Shown piece by piece: positions 43,804-51,625 of a stretch of DNA of 64,000 nt. A program made the position numbers and the translations under genes. The DNA lies in assembly GCA_016717595.1 (NCBI GenBank), contig JADKFE010000028.1:25903-89902 (forward strand), given 5' to 3'. The notes under the pieces were generated by a model. The model had not been told where the DNA came from and made no database searches. It worked only from the letters and a program-made list of their open reading frames with translations. The DNA comes from Deltaproteobacteria bacterium. Its GTDB lineage: Bacteria > Myxococcota_A > UBA796 > CAJQPC01. Every line of letters starts with the position of its first letter. Position 1 is the stretch's first letter.

Positions 43804-44569
43804 GCGCCGCGTTCGTTACGCCACGGTGGAGGGCGTCGAGGGCTGGGGCCTGTGGGAGGGTGACCAGGTCATCCCCTTAGACAGCAGCGGACGGCCCGCG
43901 GGCGAGAGCCTGCCCATGGCCACGCTGCGCCTCTTGCCGCCGGTCACCCCGTCCAAGATCATCGGCATCGGCACGAACTACCACAAACACGCCTTAGAGA
44001 TGGGGCGCGCCCTGCCGACGGTGCCCAAGATCTTCCTCAAGCCCTCCACGGCCATCGTCGGGCCCAACGAGCCGATCCTGCTGCCCCCCGGCGCGGAGCG
44101 GGTGGACCACGAGGTTGAGCTGGGCGTGGTCATCGGGCGCCGGGCCAGCCGGGTGAGCCGGGCCGAGGCCCTCGAGTTTGTCGCGGGCTACACCGTCGTG
44201 AACGACGTGACCGCCCGCGATTTCCAGCGCGCCGATGGCGTCTTCGCCCGAGCCAAAGGCTTCGACAGCTTCTGCCCCGTGGGGCCCTGCCTCGTCACCG
44301 GCTTAGATCCGCGGGATCTCGGCGTCTGGGCCCGGGTGAACGGCGAGGTTCGCCAAGACGGCCGCACCTCCGACCTCATCTTCGACGTGGCCACGCTCAT
44401 CGAGTTTGTCAGCGGCGTGATGACGCTGCTGCCGGGCGACCTCATCGCCACGGGCACGCCAGAGGGGGTCGGCCCGCTGACGCACGGTGATCTGGTCGAG
44501 GTCGAGGTGGAGGGGATCGGCGTCTTGCGCAACCCCGTGTTCGATCGTGAGGATCGTCGCTCCCGATGA
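43793..44569 (+). CDS. Fumarylacetoacetate hydrolase (FAH) family protein
   Basis: 258 residues; ATG at 43793 with GAGGAG seven bases upstream, inside the end of the previous gene. FAH-fold signatures: KIIGIGTNYHKHALEMG, KIFLKPSTAIVGP, the metal-binding DHEVELGVVIG (Glu and Glu near residues 104-106), GYTVVNDVTARDFQ, KGFDSFCPVGPCLV and LPGDLIATGTPEGVGPL. Members hydrolyse or decarboxylate beta-diketo acids (fumarylpyruvate, oxaloacetate, 2-hydroxyhepta-2,4-diene-1,7-dioate). Length is typical of the ~250-residue bacterial type, which often has oxaloacetate decarboxylase or acylpyruvase activity. Third gene of a tightly overlapped trio. Confidence 0.92.
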   Translation: MPVERRVRYATVEGVEGWGLWEGDQVIPLDSSGRPAGESLPMATLRLLPPVTPSKIIGIGTNYHKHALEMGRALPTVPKIFLKPSTAIVGPNEPILLPPGAERVDHEVELGVVIGRRASRVSRAEALEFVAGYTVVNDVTARDFQRADGVFARAKGFDSFCPVGPCLVTGLDPRDLGVWARVNGEVRQDGRTSDLIFDVATLIEFVSGVMTLLPGDLIATGTPEGVGPLTHGDLVEVEVEGIGVLRNPVFDREDRRSR

Positions 44570-44607
44570 GCATCACCGGAGGGCGCCGCGTGTGGGCTCG
44601 GCCTGAG

Positions 44608-44631
44608 AAGATTGGGCGAACGTCCAATCTT
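44608..44631. promoter_or_regulatory. Perfect 8-bp inverted repeat upstream of the transporter gene
   Basis: AAGATTGG / CCAATCTT arms separated by GCGAACGT, ending 8 bases before the ATG at 44640 and 38 bases after the FAH stop. There is no T-tract, so an operator or an RNA hairpin that controls the transporter-GGT pair is at least as likely as a terminator for the preceding trio. Confidence 0.45.
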
Positions 44632-44639
44632 GGCGCCTT

Positions 44640-45680
44640 ATGATCGACTCCGTGCTGGTGCGGAACGCGGGGCTGCTCGGCGGGCTGCTCGCCTTGGCGG
44701 TGGTGTTGGGCCCCTGGCGAGCCCGTCTGGGCTTTCCGATGATGATCGGCCTCGCCGTCGTGGGGCTGGGGCTGGGCTTTGGCCTTGACGTGATCGCCCT
44801 CGGCGCGCCGCTGGTGCCGTTTCCGGCTGAGGCGCTGTTTGTGCTCTTGTTGTGGCTGCTCATGGGGCGGCTCACGAACGAGTCCGGCGGGGTGTTCACC
44901 GGCAATAGCTGGGGCTTCGCGGCGCTCTTTGGCGCGATGCTCTCCGGCGATCAGGCCACCGCCGCCCGCCTCGGGCCCCTGGCGCCGTCGCCGAAGCTCG
45001 CCGCGAGGCTGGCCCTGGTCGCGGGCGTCGGCGGGCTGATGAGCCCCATCGGCAGCCCGGCGCGGCTTCTTTTGCGCGACATCGGGCCGACGGGGCTCCT
45101 GCCCGTGGGCCTGGCGCTCCTGGCCTGGCCCTACGCCTTGGAGCGCGCGCCGAAGGGCCCCGGCGGGCGCCTCGCCGTGACGGCGATCCTCGGCGTCGTG
45201 CTTGTGCTCGGCTTTCGGCCTGAGTGGCGCCTGCCGGCCTTGGCCTTTGGCTGCGTGAGCCTCGGGATCCTCGCCGGTCCTAAGGCGCCTGACGCGGCGC
45301 TCAAAGCGCCCGGCAAAGAGGTGGCCTGGGCGCTCACCGTGGGGCTGCTCGTCGGCCTCGCGCGCACCAGCGGGGCCTTGGCCGAGGTCCGTGTGGGGCT
45401 TGAGCTGCTCATGGAGGCGGCGCCGGCCCTAGCGCTCGTGGCCGTGGTGCTCGGCGGCGCCTTGCTCTCCACCCTGGCTGGCGAGCTCGGCGCGGCGCTC
45501 ATCGTCGTGTCCATCGTCGAGGCCGGCGCCGATCCGCTCACCCGCCCGCTCACCTTGGCGCTCACCGTCGGGCTCACCGTAGGCGTCGGCGCGGTGCGGG
45601 CGGCGGGCGTGCTTCCCGAGGCGCGCAAGGGGCTCATCCAGCGGGTGTTCGTGCTGATCGTCTGGGCGCTCACGCTATGA
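44640..45680 (+). CDS. Ion-transporter-superfamily-like membrane protein
   Basis: 346 residues with ten or so hydrophobic helices. The segment RLALVAGVGGLMSPIGSPAR followed by LLLRDIG resembles the re-entrant loop of the ArsB/NhaD/CitMHS (IT) superfamily, where GG.atpiG.P.n.ll is usual. Family members run 400-450 residues, so this one is short. The substrate cannot be told. The start ATG has only a weak Shine-Dalgarno. Its stop overlaps the start of the gamma-glutamyltransferase gene as ATGA, so the two are co-translated; uptake of a product of that enzyme is a plausible but unproven role. Confidence 0.58.
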   Translation: MIDSVLVRNAGLLGGLLALAVVLGPWRARLGFPMMIGLAVVGLGLGFGLDVIALGAPLVPFPAEALFVLLLWLLMGRLTNESGGVFTGNSWGFAALFGAMLSGDQATAARLGPLAPSPKLAARLALVAGVGGLMSPIGSPARLLLRDIGPTGLLPVGLALLAWPYALERAPKGPGGRLAVTAILGVVLVLGFRPEWRLPALAFGCVSLGILAGPKAPDAALKAPGKEVAWALTVGLLVGLARTSGALAEVRVGLELLMEAAPALALVAVVLGGALLSTLAGELGAALIVVSIVEAGADPLTRPLTLALTVGLTVGVGAVRAAGVLPEARKGLIQRVFVLIVWALTL

Positions 45681-47347
45681 TGCCGGTCATGCGTGTACAC
45701 CTCTTTGGCCTCCTCACCTTCGCGCTCTCCCTCACCGCCCTGGCCGCCGCGCCGCCGCCGACGCGGGGCGTCAAAGGGATGGTCGCCGCGGACAACCTCC
45801 TCGCGTCCCAGGCCGGGGCTGAGGTGATTCAGCGCGGCGGGAACGCCGTAGACGCCGCCATCGCCGCCGCGCTGAGCTCTGGCGTCGTGATGCCGTCGGG
45901 CTCGGGGCTCGGCGGCGGCGGCTTCGCTGTCGTGTCGATGGGGGGCCAACACTACACCCTCGACTTTCGTGAGGTCGCCCCGGCCAAGGCCCACCGCGAC
46001 ATGTTCCTCGACGCCCGAGGGGAGGTCGTCCCCAAGCTCAGCACAGACGGCGGCCTCGCCGTCGCCGTGCCCTCTGAAGGCCGCGGGCTCAGCGCCTTAC
46101 ACCGTAAGTATGGCCGCTTGACCTTGGCCCAGATCGCCGCCCCGGCGGTGCGTCAGGCCACGGACGGCTTTGAGGTCGGCGCGCACCTCGCCGGGAGCCT
46201 CTCGCGGCTTCCTGGGGTCGCGCCGATGTTGTTCGGGGCGCCGACGGTGCCCAACGAGGGCCAGCTCGTGCGCAGAACGGCCTTGGCGAGCACGATCAAG
46301 GCCTGGGCCAAGAGCGGCGGTGAGGCGCTGAACGTCGGGCCCATCGCCAAAGAGCTGGCCAGCGCCGCCCAGGCCGCGGGCGGGGTGCTCACCGCCGAAG
46401 ACCTCGCCGCCGTGGCCCCCAAAGAGCGCGCGCCGCTGGTGGGCAAGTACCGGGGCTACACCCTGGTGACGATGCCCCCGCCGTCTTCAGGCGGCGCGGT
46501 GCTGCTGCAGCTCCTCGCGGCGTTGGAGGGGTTTGAGGTCCAGGCCCTCGGCCACAACTCTTCAGAGCATGTGCATCTGCTCGCCGAGCTGATGAAGCAC
46601 GCCTACGCCGACCGGGCGCGGGTGATGGGTGACCCCGACTTCGTGAACGTGCCCGTAGACGCGCTCTTGGCCCCCGCCCGCATCGCCGAGATTCAGCGCA
46701 GCGTGTGGCCCACCCGCACCTTCCCGTCCGATCGCTACGGCGCGCCGATTGACGCCCCCAGAGACGCCGGCACGCTGCACATCTCGGCCTTAGACGCCTC
46801 GGGCCTGGCCGTGGCGCTCACCACGACGATCAACACGAGCTTCGGCAGCCAGGTGTTCGCGCCCAAGTCTGGCGTGCTGCTCAACAACCAGATGGATGAC
46901 TTTGTGGCCAAGCCCGGCGTGCCCAACGCCTTTGGGCTCATCGGCCTAGAGTCCAACGCCATCGCCCCGGGCAAACGCCCGCTGTCGTCGATGACGCCCA
47001 CCATCGTCTACGACGCCCAGGGCCGGGTGGTGATGGTCGTCGGCGCGTCCGGCGGCTCCACGATCATCAGCGCCACCTTGCAGATCATCTGCAACGTGCT
47101 CGACTTTGGCATGGACCCGGCCGAGGCCCTCGCCGCGCCGCGGATGCACCACCAATGGATGCCTGATCTCGTGAACTTGGACGTGGGTTACCCCCAAGAC
47201 GTCGTGCGGGGCCTAGAGGCCCGGGGCCACACGGTGAAGGTGAGCGAGCACTTCTCGGCGGCCCAGGTGATCGTCTGGGGCGCCGATGGCCAGATGACCG
47301 CGGCGAGTGACCCCCGCAAAGGTGGGGCCCCGGCGGCGGCGCGCTGA
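45677..47347 (+). CDS. ggt: Gamma-glutamyltransferase (GGT), periplasmic
   Basis: 556 residues. Signal peptide (cleavage near TALAAAP). Large-subunit features: GMVAADNLLASQAGAEVIQR, GGNAVDAAIAAALSSGV and GSGLGGGGFAVV. The autoprocessing/nucleophile Thr is Thr366 in GTLHISALDASG (equivalent to TTHLSVVD), followed by GLAVALTTTINTSFGS and the LLNNQMDDF lid region, and the oxyanion loop PLSSMTPTIV. The enzyme cleaves gamma-glutamyl bonds of glutathione and similar peptides in the periplasm. Residue 2 after the nucleophile is Leu rather than Thr. Convergent with the BMC-T gene 24 bases away; coupled to the preceding membrane protein. Confidence 0.94.
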   Translation: MMPVMRVHLFGLLTFALSLTALAAAPPPTRGVKGMVAADNLLASQAGAEVIQRGGNAVDAAIAAALSSGVVMPSGSGLGGGGFAVVSMGGQHYTLDFREVAPAKAHRDMFLDARGEVVPKLSTDGGLAVAVPSEGRGLSALHRKYGRLTLAQIAAPAVRQATDGFEVGAHLAGSLSRLPGVAPMLFGAPTVPNEGQLVRRTALASTIKAWAKSGGEALNVGPIAKELASAAQAAGGVLTAEDLAAVAPKERAPLVGKYRGYTLVTMPPPSSGGAVLLQLLAALEGFEVQALGHNSSEHVHLLAELMKHAYADRARVMGDPDFVNVPVDALLAPARIAEIQRSVWPTRTFPSDRYGAPIDAPRDAGTLHISALDASGLAVALTTTINTSFGSQVFAPKSGVLLNNQMDDFVAKPGVPNAFGLIGLESNAIAPGKRPLSSMTPTIVYDAQGRVVMVVGASGGSTIISATLQIICNVLDFGMDPAEALAAPRMHHQWMPDLVNLDVGYPQDVVRGLEARGHTVKVSEHFSAAQVIVWGADGQMTAASDPRKGGAPAAAR

Positions 47348-47371
47348 GCTGGAGCAGAGCGCTCGGCGCGC

Positions 47372-48025
47372 TCAGCCCGTCGTCTCGCTGCTGTTGTTCT
47401 CGCGGCCGGTCACCGCGCGCAGGGCGTTGATCGCGGCCTTGGCGGCCTCGTCGATCTCCGCCTCGCCGCCGCCGAGGTACACACGGCCAAAGGCGCCGAA
47501 CGAGATGAACTCCAGGACGTCGATCTGCGCGGCCTTCTCGGCCTCGTTCGTCGCCAAGAGCGCGTAGCCCGCGGGGTGAACCTCCAAGACGTAGAGCGAG
47601 GTGGTCTCGCGCAGGAGGTTGCCGTGGCGGAAGCGGTTCACGAGCAGGCTGTGGTGGCCGGTGACGCCGCGGATGATCTGCTCGGACATGATCTTCGGCT
47701 TGAGGCGATCTTGTACGGTGAAGCCCAGCTCTCGCTGAATGGCCTCTCCGGCGGCGCGCACCTGGCCTTGGTCGCGGTGGTGAAGCTCCAGCGCGCCATA
47801 ACGGCGCTCGACGATCTGCATGCCCGGCGTGCAGGACGTGGCCTTGAGCACCACGTCGGTGACGCGGTTGATGTCCATGCCGGGTGACACCTCCACAAAC
47901 AGCGCCGCGTCGCCCTCCAGGGGCGGGTAACCCTGGGCGACGGTGCCCAAGAAGCCCGCGGTCTGGGGCTGGAGGATGTCGATGTGGGTGAAGGTCCGCA
48001 GGTCGATGCCGCGAGGCGTGGCCAT
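47372..48025 (-). CDS. Tandem-BMC-domain (EutL-like) microcompartment shell protein, isolated
   Basis: 217 residues from the ATG at 48025, nine bases after GGAG; the frame upstream to 48082 is dispensable. Two BMC folds: residues ~20-100 (FLGTVAQGYPPLEGDAALFV, DVVLKATSCTPG, then LHHRDQGQVRAAGEAI) and ~130-205 (SLYVLEVHPAGYALLATNEA, EKAAQIDVLEFISFGAFGR, LGGGEAEIDEAAKAA). The order of segments resembles the EutL-type permuted tandem domain, which forms trimeric pseudohexamers with a gated pore in microcompartment shells. No hexamer or pentamer shell gene or encapsulated enzyme is found in the window. So it may be an orphan shell protein or a non-shell relative. The last ten residues are polar and disordered. 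Confidence 0.74.
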   Translation of the reverse strand: MATPRGIDLRTFTHIDILQPQTAGFLGTVAQGYPPLEGDAALFVEVSPGMDINRVTDVVLKATSCTPGMQIVERRYGALELHHRDQGQVRAAGEAIQRELGFTVQDRLKPKIMSEQIIRGVTGHHSLLVNRFRHGNLLRETTSLYVLEVHPAGYALLATNEAEKAAQIDVLEFISFGAFGRVYLGGGEAEIDEAAKAAINALRAVTGRENNSSETTG

Positions 48026-48139
48026 AGATCCGGCTCCAGGAGGGCAGTCTGCCGTTGTACCGAGCCAACTCGCCGGGGTCAAGGGCGCCCAAGGCGACGC
48101 GGGCGTGATAACCTCGTCGCTCGGACCTCGGAGCGAGCT

Positions 48140-48661
48140 ATGCGAACCCTCACGGGCCTGTTCATCGTGGCCTTCGGCCTAGGCTGCAACACCGAGTGCG
48201 CCGATCTCGACCGCTTCAACGGGCGCTATGAGGTCTTCGGCGCGGTGCGCAGCCACACCCCGGAGGATCTCGGCGCGCTGCGCACGGACGCGCTGTTCTA
48301 CAACGGCACCCGCGAGTGGGACCTCGTCTACGCGCCCTCCAACGACGTGATGCGCCTCATGCTCCCTGAAGGTGAGCTGACGGCCAACTATGAGGAGGGC
48401 GCGTCGGGCTGCAACACCTTCCATCTGGACATGCCCACGGCGAGCTGGGAGGTGGACGTCACCGAGCTCACGGATGAAGAGCCCGTGATCTCCAGCCACA
48501 CCGTTCGTTTCACCGCCGACATCGTGTGGACGGGCGCCGGCTTCACCGGGGTGTACGACGTTGAAGATCAGTGGGCGCTCAGCACGGGCGAGTCGGGCAG
48601 CTTGAGCGCCGAGGGCACGCTCTCCGCGACGCGGCTGGATGCGGGCGGCGAGGACGGATAA
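48140..48661 (+). CDS. Small putative lipoprotein, unknown function
   Basis: 173 residues; ATG at 48140 with GGAG seven bases upstream. Leader MRTLTGLFIVAFGLGC ends in a lipobox-like GLGC. The mature part is a single beta-rich domain with three Cys in the first ~100 residues (CNTEC, SGCNTF), reminiscent of lipocalin or beta-barrel folds, ending in an acidic Gly-rich tail. No family recognised. Divergent from the BMC-T gene with a 114-bp intergenic region. Confidence 0.68.
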   Translation: MRTLTGLFIVAFGLGCNTECADLDRFNGRYEVFGAVRSHTPEDLGALRTDALFYNGTREWDLVYAPSNDVMRLMLPEGELTANYEEGASGCNTFHLDMPTASWEVDVTELTDEEPVISSHTVRFTADIVWTGAGFTGVYDVEDQWALSTGESGSLSAEGTLSATRLDAGGEDG

Positions 48662-48688
48662 GACGGGCTCCCCGGCCAAGGAGCGCCC

Positions 48689-49459
48689 GTGCTCAACCTC
48701 CTCATCTCCATCGGCCTCGCCTTGGCCGCCTTCGGCTTAGGCGCGCTCAGCGGCAAATGGACCTACGGCTTAGCCCCCGCGCTGTTTGTGTTTCCTGTGG
48801 CCTTCTTCTTGTTGGCCCGGCGCACCTCCAAGCAGGTCGAGGCCATCTTGGGCGCGGCGATGGCGGCGCTCCAGCAGAGAAAGATCGACGAGGCGAAGCA
48901 GCTCTTGGAGTCCGCGCGCCCCTTGGCCCGCTGGCAGTTCTTGGTGAACGAGCAGCTCAACGCCCAGCTCGGCGCGATCGAGTACCTCCAGCGCAACACC
49001 TCCGCCGCTCGGCCGCTGCTGGAGGGCTCCTGGAGCCGCAACTGGCAGGCCATGGGCATGCTCGCGGTGATTCTGCACCGCGAAGGCAACACCGCTGAGG
49101 GCCTCGCCAAGCTCGCCAAGGCCGAGTACTTCGCCAGCAAAGAGCCGCTCTACTGGGGCCTTCGCGCGTGGCTTCACCTGGAGATCGGCCAGCGGGATCA
49201 GGCCCTCGCCGTCACCGTGGAGGGGCTCGGCGGCACCGACGGCAGCGAGGCGCTCAAGCAGCTTCGTGGCGCCATCGCCAACGACAAGCTCAAGGGGATG
49301 CGTTGGGATCAGGTCTTCGGTCAGGCCTGGTTCAGCTTCTTCCCCGACATGGTGCCCCAGGCGGCGAATCAGCAGGTGAAGCCCCAGCCGATCTTCCCCA
49401 AGGACGTGCCGAGCGCCATGCGCCGCGGCGGCATGACCTGGCCTTCGCCGCGCCGCTGA
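48689..49459 (+). CDS. Membrane protein with TPR-like C-terminal domain
   Basis: 256 residues; GTG at 48689 with AAGGAG six bases upstream. Two transmembrane helices at ~3-20 and ~28-44. Residues ~50-200 form helix pairs with TPR-like spacing (AALQQRKIDEAKQLLESAR, MLAVILHREGNTAEGLAKL, WLHLEIGQRDQALAVTVEGL). The C terminus has Trp/Phe-rich segments (FGQAWFSFFPDMV) and a Pro/Arg tail. Possibly organises other envelope proteins; no catalytic motif. Co-oriented with the preceding lipoprotein gene (27-base gap). Confidence 0.68.
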   Translation: MLNLLISIGLALAAFGLGALSGKWTYGLAPALFVFPVAFFLLARRTSKQVEAILGAAMAALQQRKIDEAKQLLESARPLARWQFLVNEQLNAQLGAIEYLQRNTSAARPLLEGSWSRNWQAMGMLAVILHREGNTAEGLAKLAKAEYFASKEPLYWGLRAWLHLEIGQRDQALAVTVEGLGGTDGSEALKQLRGAIANDKLKGMRWDQVFGQAWFSFFPDMVPQAANQQVKPQPIFPKDVPSAMRRGGMTWPSPRR

Positions 49460-49468
49460 TCACGCGCC

Positions 49469-51172
49469 TCAAGGATCGCCGCGCTCGACGGCCTCTAAGG
49501 CGCGGCGCAGGGGGACGTCGTTGGGCCAGACGTCTAAGGCGGCGAGCAACAACGACTCGGCCCGCGCGCGCTCGCCTAAGGCCGCGTAGACCATGGCCGC
49601 GGCGTGCACCACCCGGGGGTCGTCGGGGTGCTCCTGTAGCAGCGCCTCCACCCGCGCGGGCTCGGCGGCCTCGGCGTAGTCCGCCCACAGCTCCAACAGC
49701 CCAGCGGCCACCCGGGCCCGACGTGGGCCCGCCAGCGGCATCGCCGTGTCAAAGGCGCGCTCGGCCTCATCCGAGAAGCCAGCGTGCCCTGCTTGTTCAC
49801 CAAGCTCTACGAGCGCCAGCCAAGATCCGGGATCCCGGCGCACGGCGTCCCGGGCCAAGGTCAAGGACTCGGGCTCGGTCACCCGAATCTCCGCGAAGGC
49901 GCGCTCGGCCAACGCGCTGATTCGTGCAGAGTACGCCGAGGGGCCGTGGAGGTGAACCCGGTGAACGAACGCGCCGCGGGTGATGATCAAGGCGTGCATC
50001 CGTTGGCTGACGCCGCCGAGCATAAAGGTCAGCTCAACCCGCTGGGCGGGCCAGCCGTCGCGGGTGAACGAGCTCTGGCGCACGACGGCGAGGCCCGAGG
50101 CGCGGTCGTCGAGCTGGTCCAAGAACGCCTTCGTGGCCGTCGCCGGGCCCGGCGGGCGCTCGTAGCTGCGCGTGGTGACCACCAAGGCGGTCTTGTCCGT
50201 GGGAGAGAGCCAGCCGCGATCGTCGGTGAACGCCCAGCCCTCCCGCCAGGCGCTCGGTCGGCTGGCGATGAGCCCAGAGCTGACCAGGGGCTCCAAGACG
50301 ACGAGCTGCGGCCCGACGAGGCGTAAGGCGCCCAGGCCCAGGCCGAGGCTGAGCAGCGCCAGGCGCCTTGTTCGCCGGTTGGACGCCGTGTGTTGGGTGA
50401 AGCCCTCGGGGTTGAGCAAGGTCGCCATGACCGCGCCGCCGAGCAGCCCCCCGAGGTGCCCCCAGTTGTCGACGGCCTCGGACTGTAGGCCGATCAGCAA
50501 TGGATAGATGAGGTAAGGAAGCGCGCCCCAGCCGAACTGCCGCCGGGTGGAGTCGGGCAGGAGCTCCTCGTGTTTCCAGCCGAAGATCACCGCCGCGGCG
50601 AGCAGCCCGAAGTCCCCGCCCGACGCGCCGAGGCTTGGCCGACCCGGGCTCATCCACAACGAGAGCGCGCCGCCCGCCACCACGGAGACCATCCACACGC
50701 TGAGCAGGTTACGCCGCCCCAAGGCGCGCTCCAGGTTGGCCCCGGCCCAGGCCAAAAACAGCATGTTCAGCGCGAGGTGGGTGAAGCTCAGGTGCAAGAA
50801 GCCATAGGTGACGAGGCGATGCACCTCGCCGAGCTCCAAGGCCGCCGGGGCCCAGTTGGTGAGGTGGTCCACGAGCCAAACGTCTACGCCGGGCACCTTC
50901 GACCACAGGTAGAGGCGAACCTGCACGCCGACCAGCGCGGCGGTGACCAGGGGCGCGGCGTAGCGCACACGCTGGCGGTAGAGGCGCTGCTCGGGGTCGA
51001 TGAGCGGCTCGGCGAGCTCCAGCGTGCCCAAGGGCCGAAATCGCCGCCCGGTGACCGCCTCCACACGCACGAGGGTCTCTGGCCCCAGGAGCCCGTCCCG
51101 CACCTGCTCCTCAAACTGGGCCTGGGTGAGCCGCTCCGTCTTGCCGTCCGCTCCTCGGATCTCGACGATCAA
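49469..51172 (-). CDS. Rhomboid intramembrane serine protease with GYF-like N-terminal and TPR-like C-terminal domains
   Basis: 567 residues from a TTG at 51172 that overlaps the upstream stop as TTGA, with GGAGG nine bases upstream. Residues 1-55 look like a GYF_2/SPOR-adjacent module (LTQAQFEEQVRDGLLGPETL). The rhomboid core has HLSFTHLALNM (His132, Asn136), catalytic Ser184 in LGASGGDFGLL, and His239 in WGHLGGLLGG. After ~260 comes a periplasmic region with a beta domain (ASGLAVVRQSSFTRDGWPAQ) and an Ala/Glu-rich TPR-like tail (SWLALVELGEQAGHAGFSD). The enzyme cuts transmembrane helices of substrates; the large appended regions are unusual for a bacterial rhomboid. Confidence 0.88.
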   Translation of the reverse strand: MIVEIRGADGKTERLTQAQFEEQVRDGLLGPETLVRVEAVTGRRFRPLGTLELAEPLIDPEQRLYRQRVRYAAPLVTAALVGVQVRLYLWSKVPGVDVWLVDHLTNWAPAALELGEVHRLVTYGFLHLSFTHLALNMLFLAWAGANLERALGRRNLLSVWMVSVVAGGALSLWMSPGRPSLGASGGDFGLLAAAVIFGWKHEELLPDSTRRQFGWGALPYLIYPLLIGLQSEAVDNWGHLGGLLGGAVMATLLNPEGFTQHTASNRRTRRLALLSLGLGLGALRLVGPQLVVLEPLVSSGLIASRPSAWREGWAFTDDRGWLSPTDKTALVVTTRSYERPPGPATATKAFLDQLDDRASGLAVVRQSSFTRDGWPAQRVELTFMLGGVSQRMHALIITRGAFVHRVHLHGPSAYSARISALAERAFAEIRVTEPESLTLARDAVRRDPGSWLALVELGEQAGHAGFSDEAERAFDTAMPLAGPRRARVAAGLLELWADYAEAAEPARVEALLQEHPDDPRVVHAAAMVYAALGERARAESLLLAALDVWPNDVPLRRALEAVERGDP

Positions 51173-51582
51173 CTTGGAGCGCCTCCCGCCGCCGCGTAGA
51201 GGTCCAGCAGGTGCCTCAGCTCCAAGAACCCGACGCCGCCGAGGCCCACAAACAACGCCGGGGCCGCCCAGATCGGGCGCTCGTTGAAGAACAGGCCCAC
51301 GAGCCCGACCGTGCCCAGCCCTTGGCCAAGCGCCATCCAACCCCACGGGAAGGGCAGGCCGTCGAAGTTTGGCTCGGTGTCCCCGGCCCAGATGCGCAGC
51401 CCGGCCATGAGCGGGGCGCCGACGAACGCGACGATCGGCGCCATGCCCAAGGTGAACGCCCACACCGAGAGCAGGCTCAGCCGGGTGAGCCAGGCGCCGA
51501 GGCGCTTGACGGGGCTCGGCGGGCTCGGCGGGCTCGGCGGGCTCGGCGGCTCGGCGCGCCTTTGTGGGCGAGGGGTCTTCAT
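51169..51582 (-). CDS. Small membrane protein with Pro-Ser-rich N terminus
   Basis: 137 residues from the ATG at 51582. After KTPRPQRRAE, a (Ser-Pro-Pro)n segment encoded by a 9-bp tandem repeat, then three or four hydrophobic helices (SVWAFTLGMAPIVAFVGA, ALGQGLGTVGLVGLFF, WAAPALFVGLGGVGFL). Unknown function. Its stop is overlapped by the TTG start of the rhomboid gene, so it is probably an operon partner or modulator of that protease. The open frame extends upstream to 51957 but that is antisense to queG. Confidence 0.65.
   Translation of the reverse strand: MKTPRPQRRAEPPSPPSPPSPPSPVKRLGAWLTRLSLLSVWAFTLGMAPIVAFVGAPLMAGLRIWAGDTEPNFDGLPFPWGWMALGQGLGTVGLVGLFFNERPIWAAPALFVGLGGVGFLELRHLLDLYAAAGGAPS
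51514..51549 (+). repeat. Four tandem copies of a 9-bp unit
   Basis: GCTCGGCGG repeated four times in frame inside the small membrane-protein gene; it encodes the Pro-Pro-Ser linker. Such a repeat may vary in copy number between strains without changing frame. Confidence 0.8.
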
Positions 51583-51625
51583 GTTCGTATTAGAGCACCA
51601 AGGCCGAAGGACTGGACGAGGCGCC

